64,000 nucleotides of DNA from Occallatibacter savannae (GTDB lineage Bacteria > Acidobacteriota > Terriglobia > Terriglobales > Acidobacteriaceae). Location of the stretch: NCBI RefSeq assembly GCF_003131205.1, contig NZ_QFFY01000003.1:248001-312000 (forward strand). The letters run 5' to 3'. Position numbers and translations under genes: made by a program. Shown here piece after piece: positions 62,159 through 64,000 of the stretch. Numbering within the stretch: position 1 is the first letter of the stretch; each line of letters opens with the position of its first letter. Below the pieces are notes generated by a model that saw only the letters and a program-made list of their open reading frames with translations, was not told where the DNA came from and did no database searches.

Positions 62159-62916
62159 GCGAGACTCTCACGCGCCGCAAACTGATCACGACGGGCCTCG
62201 CAGGCGTCGCTGGGGTTACGGGCCTTTCCGCGGCCGAGCGTATTGCGAATCGCTATGGGCTGATTCCGCCCGACTGCGGCGGCATCTGGGGAGTTGGCGA
62301 TACGCTGACGTACGCTGCACAGCGCATCCTGATGTCGCACCACTCGATGGCGCGCGAGTTCAGCCCGAGTGAAATCTCGAAGTCTATCCCCATCAACAGC
62401 GGCGCACCGCAGACAGAGGACTACCAGCGCCATCTCGCCGGGAATTTCGAAGATTGGCGGCTCAAGGTCGACGGCCTTGTGGCGCGTCCGGCATCGTTCT
62501 CGCTTGCCGAAATTCAGCGGATGCCGGCAAGGACGCAGATTACTCACCAGGGATGCGAACAGGGCTGGTCGTTCATCGCCCAGTGGAGCGGTGTCCCTCT
62601 CTCGTATGTTCTGAATCGTGTGGGTGTCAGCACCCGTGCAAAGTATGTGGTCTTCTGGTCGTTTGATCCGCGATGGGACAGCCTTGACCTGACCGACGCG
62701 TTCCACCCGCAGACCTTGCTGGCTTACAACATGAACGGGAAGGATCTGCCGCCTGACTATGGCGCGCCGCTGCGCGTGCGCGTGCCCCGGCAACTCGGCT
62801 ACAAGAGCGTGAAGTATCTCACGCGCATCACCGTGGTTGACGACATCAAGAAGGTCGGGGACGGTAAGGGCTCGGCGTTACCGGCGCATGGCTTCTCGTG
62901 GTACGCCGGCATCTAG
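62155..62916 (+). CDS. Exported molybdopterin oxidoreductase, sulfite-oxidase/YedY family
   Basis: A 253-residue enzyme with a Tat signal (TRRKLITTG, residues 6-14). The Mo ligand Cys134 lies in ITHQGCEQGWSFIAQWSGVP, the family motif, and GAPLRVRVPRQLGYKSVKYLTRI ends the domain. Related to MsrP (YedY), which repairs methionine sulfoxide in the periplasm, but paired here with a b561 cytochrome rather than MsrQ. A long insert (residues 45-95) precedes the domain. Substrate unknown. Confidence 0.82.
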   Translation: MSETLTRRKLITTGLAGVAGVTGLSAAERIANRYGLIPPDCGGIWGVGDTLTYAAQRILMSHHSMAREFSPSEISKSIPINSGAPQTEDYQRHLAGNFEDWRLKVDGLVARPASFSLAEIQRMPARTQITHQGCEQGWSFIAQWSGVPLSYVLNRVGVSTRAKYVVFWSFDPRWDSLDLTDAFHPQTLLAYNMNGKDLPPDYGAPLRVRVPRQLGYKSVKYLTRITVVDDIKKVGDGKGSALPAHGFSWYAGI

Positions 62917-63341
62917 CGGGTTGTCTGCTGGAGTCCATCCTGGATTGCTGCTGTGAGGACTTTGAGGTTGATGTCGGACAGCTTCTTGAACTTGATGCAG
63001 TATCCGGTTACGGATGCTTTTCCCAAGAGCTTGCCGAAGGTTCGTGGGAGGTATTCCCTGTCCTCCAGTCCCATGATGTAGACGGAGATGCCCACGGTAT
63101 TGGCACTGAGCCCGATCTGGTAGAACTCCCTGGAGGTTCCGTCGGCATAGCGGAGGATTTGCGATCCGTAGCCGATGTTTGGATTGGAGACGGTCTTGCC
63201 TTTTTCGTCTTTGCCGTCGAGGAACCAGAGTTTGCATTGCGGCATGAGGTCGAGGATGAGGCGATGGAGTTGCTGCAGATCGACGCGTTTTGGCGCCGGC
63301 TGGGCGGCGAGGTATGTGTCGATCTGATGCTGGATGTTCAT
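62913..63341 (-). CDS. DUF1801-like protein
   Basis: A 142-residue protein starting MNIQHQIDTYLAAQP. Landmarks are KRVDLQQLHRLILDLMPQCKLWFLDGKDEKG and IGYGSQ with YADGTSREFYQIGLSANTVGISVYIMGL. DUF1801/YdhG-type fold; function unknown. I did not use the longer frame to 63401, because its first 20 residues translate the palindromic repeat. It overlaps the molybdoenzyme tail to tail by 4 nt. Confidence 0.7.
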   Translation of the reverse strand: MNIQHQIDTYLAAQPAPKRVDLQQLHRLILDLMPQCKLWFLDGKDEKGKTVSNPNIGYGSQILRYADGTSREFYQIGLSANTVGISVYIMGLEDREYLPRTFGKLLGKASVTGYCIKFKKLSDINLKVLTAAIQDGLQQTTR

Positions 63342-63648
63342 GTCGGTATCTATGGTAGGGCACGGCGCGTTTTGGCGCGGCTGAAGCCGTGCCCGGTACA
63401 AAACCCGCTTGAAAGTGGGTCCCCGGTCCCCAAGTGCGAGGGACCCTTCGGCAAACTCAGGGCGGGGCTCGGGGCAGCCGGCACTGGGGACTCGGCACCG
63501 CGCGTCTCAGAGTGCGAAACGGGGGAGCGGGGTGGAGCGCCCGGATGTGACAGATATCACTTAAGGGAGCGAAGCGGTCATGGAATGATGTCTTTCAATG
63601 GGCTTACCCGTGATCGCTATGGCAACACATACGACTTGGAGTGCTTCC
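63342..63648. other. Intergenic region with palindromes and CRP site
   Basis: 307 bp. Contains the repeat GGGCACGGC / GCCGTGCCC (63358-63394), further palindromic GGGTCCC/GGGACCC arms near 63416-63450, and the CRP-like site listed separately. No ORF is credible. Confidence 0.45.
63546..63561. promoter_or_regulatory. CRP/FNR-type operator
   Basis: TGTGA-N6-TCACT (63546-63550 and 63557-63561) matches the CRP consensus TGTGA-N6-TCACA with one mismatch. It lies 88 bp before the start of the Crp/Fnr gene, suggesting autoregulation. Confidence 0.6.
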
Positions 63649-64000
63649 GTGAATTTCGATTCATCGTCATTCATCGCCGAGAAGGAGCTTATCGAAGCCC
63701 TGGAGAAGCGCTCGTCGACGCTGGTGTGCGCGGAGGGGCGGAAGCTCTTCACGCAGGGCGGGAGGCCTGACGGGCTGTACATCCTGCGGAAGGGATCGGC
63801 GACGTTGTCGATGGAGTCGCCTACAGGCGGCACGCTGATGTCGATCACGCTGTTCCCTGGATCGCTGATGGGGCTGCCGGCGCTGATCGGGAATGAGCCT
63901 TACACGCTGACCGGAACCGCGCAGAAGGGGTCGGAATTCGGGTTTGTGACACGGGAAGACTTCAATGGGCTGATGCTGACCGATCCGAGCCTGGCGGTGC
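63649..64000 (+). CDS. Crp/Fnr family regulator, N-terminal part
   Basis: GTG start with GGAG 8 nt upstream, MNFDSSSFIAEKELIEALEKR. A cyclic-nucleotide-binding fold follows: SSTLVCAEGRKLFTQGGRPDGLYILRKGSATLS, the SPTGGTLMSITLFPGSLMGLPALIGNEPYTLT strands and GSEFGFVTREDF. The DNA-binding domain lies beyond the window edge. No Cys cluster typical of FNR is seen in the visible part. A CRP-type site lies upstream. Confidence 0.75.
   Translation, partial: MNFDSSSFIAEKELIEALEKRSSTLVCAEGRKLFTQGGRPDGLYILRKGSATLSMESPTGGTLMSITLFPGSLMGLPALIGNEPYTLTGTAQKGSEFGFVTREDFNGLMLTDPSLAV

Noticed and set aside
63342..63401. Longer start of the DUF1801 gene at 63401
   Set aside because: The extra 20 residues are the translated hairpin repeat and show no family similarity.
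1..64000. tRNA or rRNA genes, IS elements, prophage or integrase genes
   Set aside because: No tRNA-like cloverleaf ends, rRNA blocks, transposase or integrase motifs seen while reading both strands; absence is not proven without a scan.

Overview
The window looks like chromosomal DNA of an Acidobacteriota (Terriglobia/Acidobacteriaceae-like) soil bacterium. The evidence is a TIGR03435-type 'soil-associated' secreted protein, a tandem pair of acidobacterial VWFA-related (TIGR03436-type) proteins, a high-GC sequence, many ATGA/GTGA/TTGA gene overlaps, and short intergenic hairpin and tandem repeats typical of the phylum. I saw no rRNA, tRNA, IS element, prophage or CRISPR array. The assignment rests on recognised protein families, not on a search.

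Layout. 1-6.6 kb: envelope and glycan genes (GT-C-like membrane proteins, PAP2 phosphatase, GT2 glycosyltransferase with a methyltransferase, GT87-like protein) around the Flp pilin gene. 6.2-17.8 kb: a Tad/Flp pilus locus, mostly on the minus strand: prepilin peptidase, CpaE/TadZ, CpaF/TadA, TadB, TadC, a 31-residue membrane peptide, a DUF192-like/PilZ fusion, then (past an oppositely oriented TonB-like gene) CpaB, the secretin and a second DUF192 protein. No tadD, tadE, tadF or tadG is present. 18-25 kb: an ABC exporter and two tandem secreted paralogues, one frameshifted. 25-27 kb: divergent arsR / arsM-arsC. 27-36.6 kb: NAD(P)HX repair, tsaE, a tricorn-type protease, a malate/lactate-dehydrogenase-family oxidoreductase and an S9 peptidase. 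36.6-40 kb: a TetR-controlled aldo-keto reductase and SDR cluster with two clear operators. 41-46 kb: fabI and a tightly overlapped minus-strand group DUF1015 - amidase - GerMN - murI. 46-51 kb: VWFA pair, cysK, a 17-copy heptamer repeat, a metallothionein-like gene and a trans-sulfuration enzyme. 51-58.9 kb: ankyrin, DUF374, queA, a complete dTDP-rhamnose cassette rfbBACD and a GT-C-like protein. 59-64 kb: GT1 transferase, hairpin repeats, a cytochrome b / molybdopterin oxidoreductase pair, DUF1801, and the start of a Crp/Fnr regulator preceded by a CRP-type palindrome.

The most interesting signals are the DUF192-like/PilZ fusion inside the Tad locus, a V-x-VING motif shared between the CpaB tail and a separate secreted basic protein, a metallothionein-like gene between two cysteine-metabolism genes, and short tandem repeats placed directly after stop codons. 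Three genes (tadB, a secreted paralogue and a DUF1015 gene) each lack exactly one base in a short homopolymer, which may be assembly error and should be checked before they are called broken.
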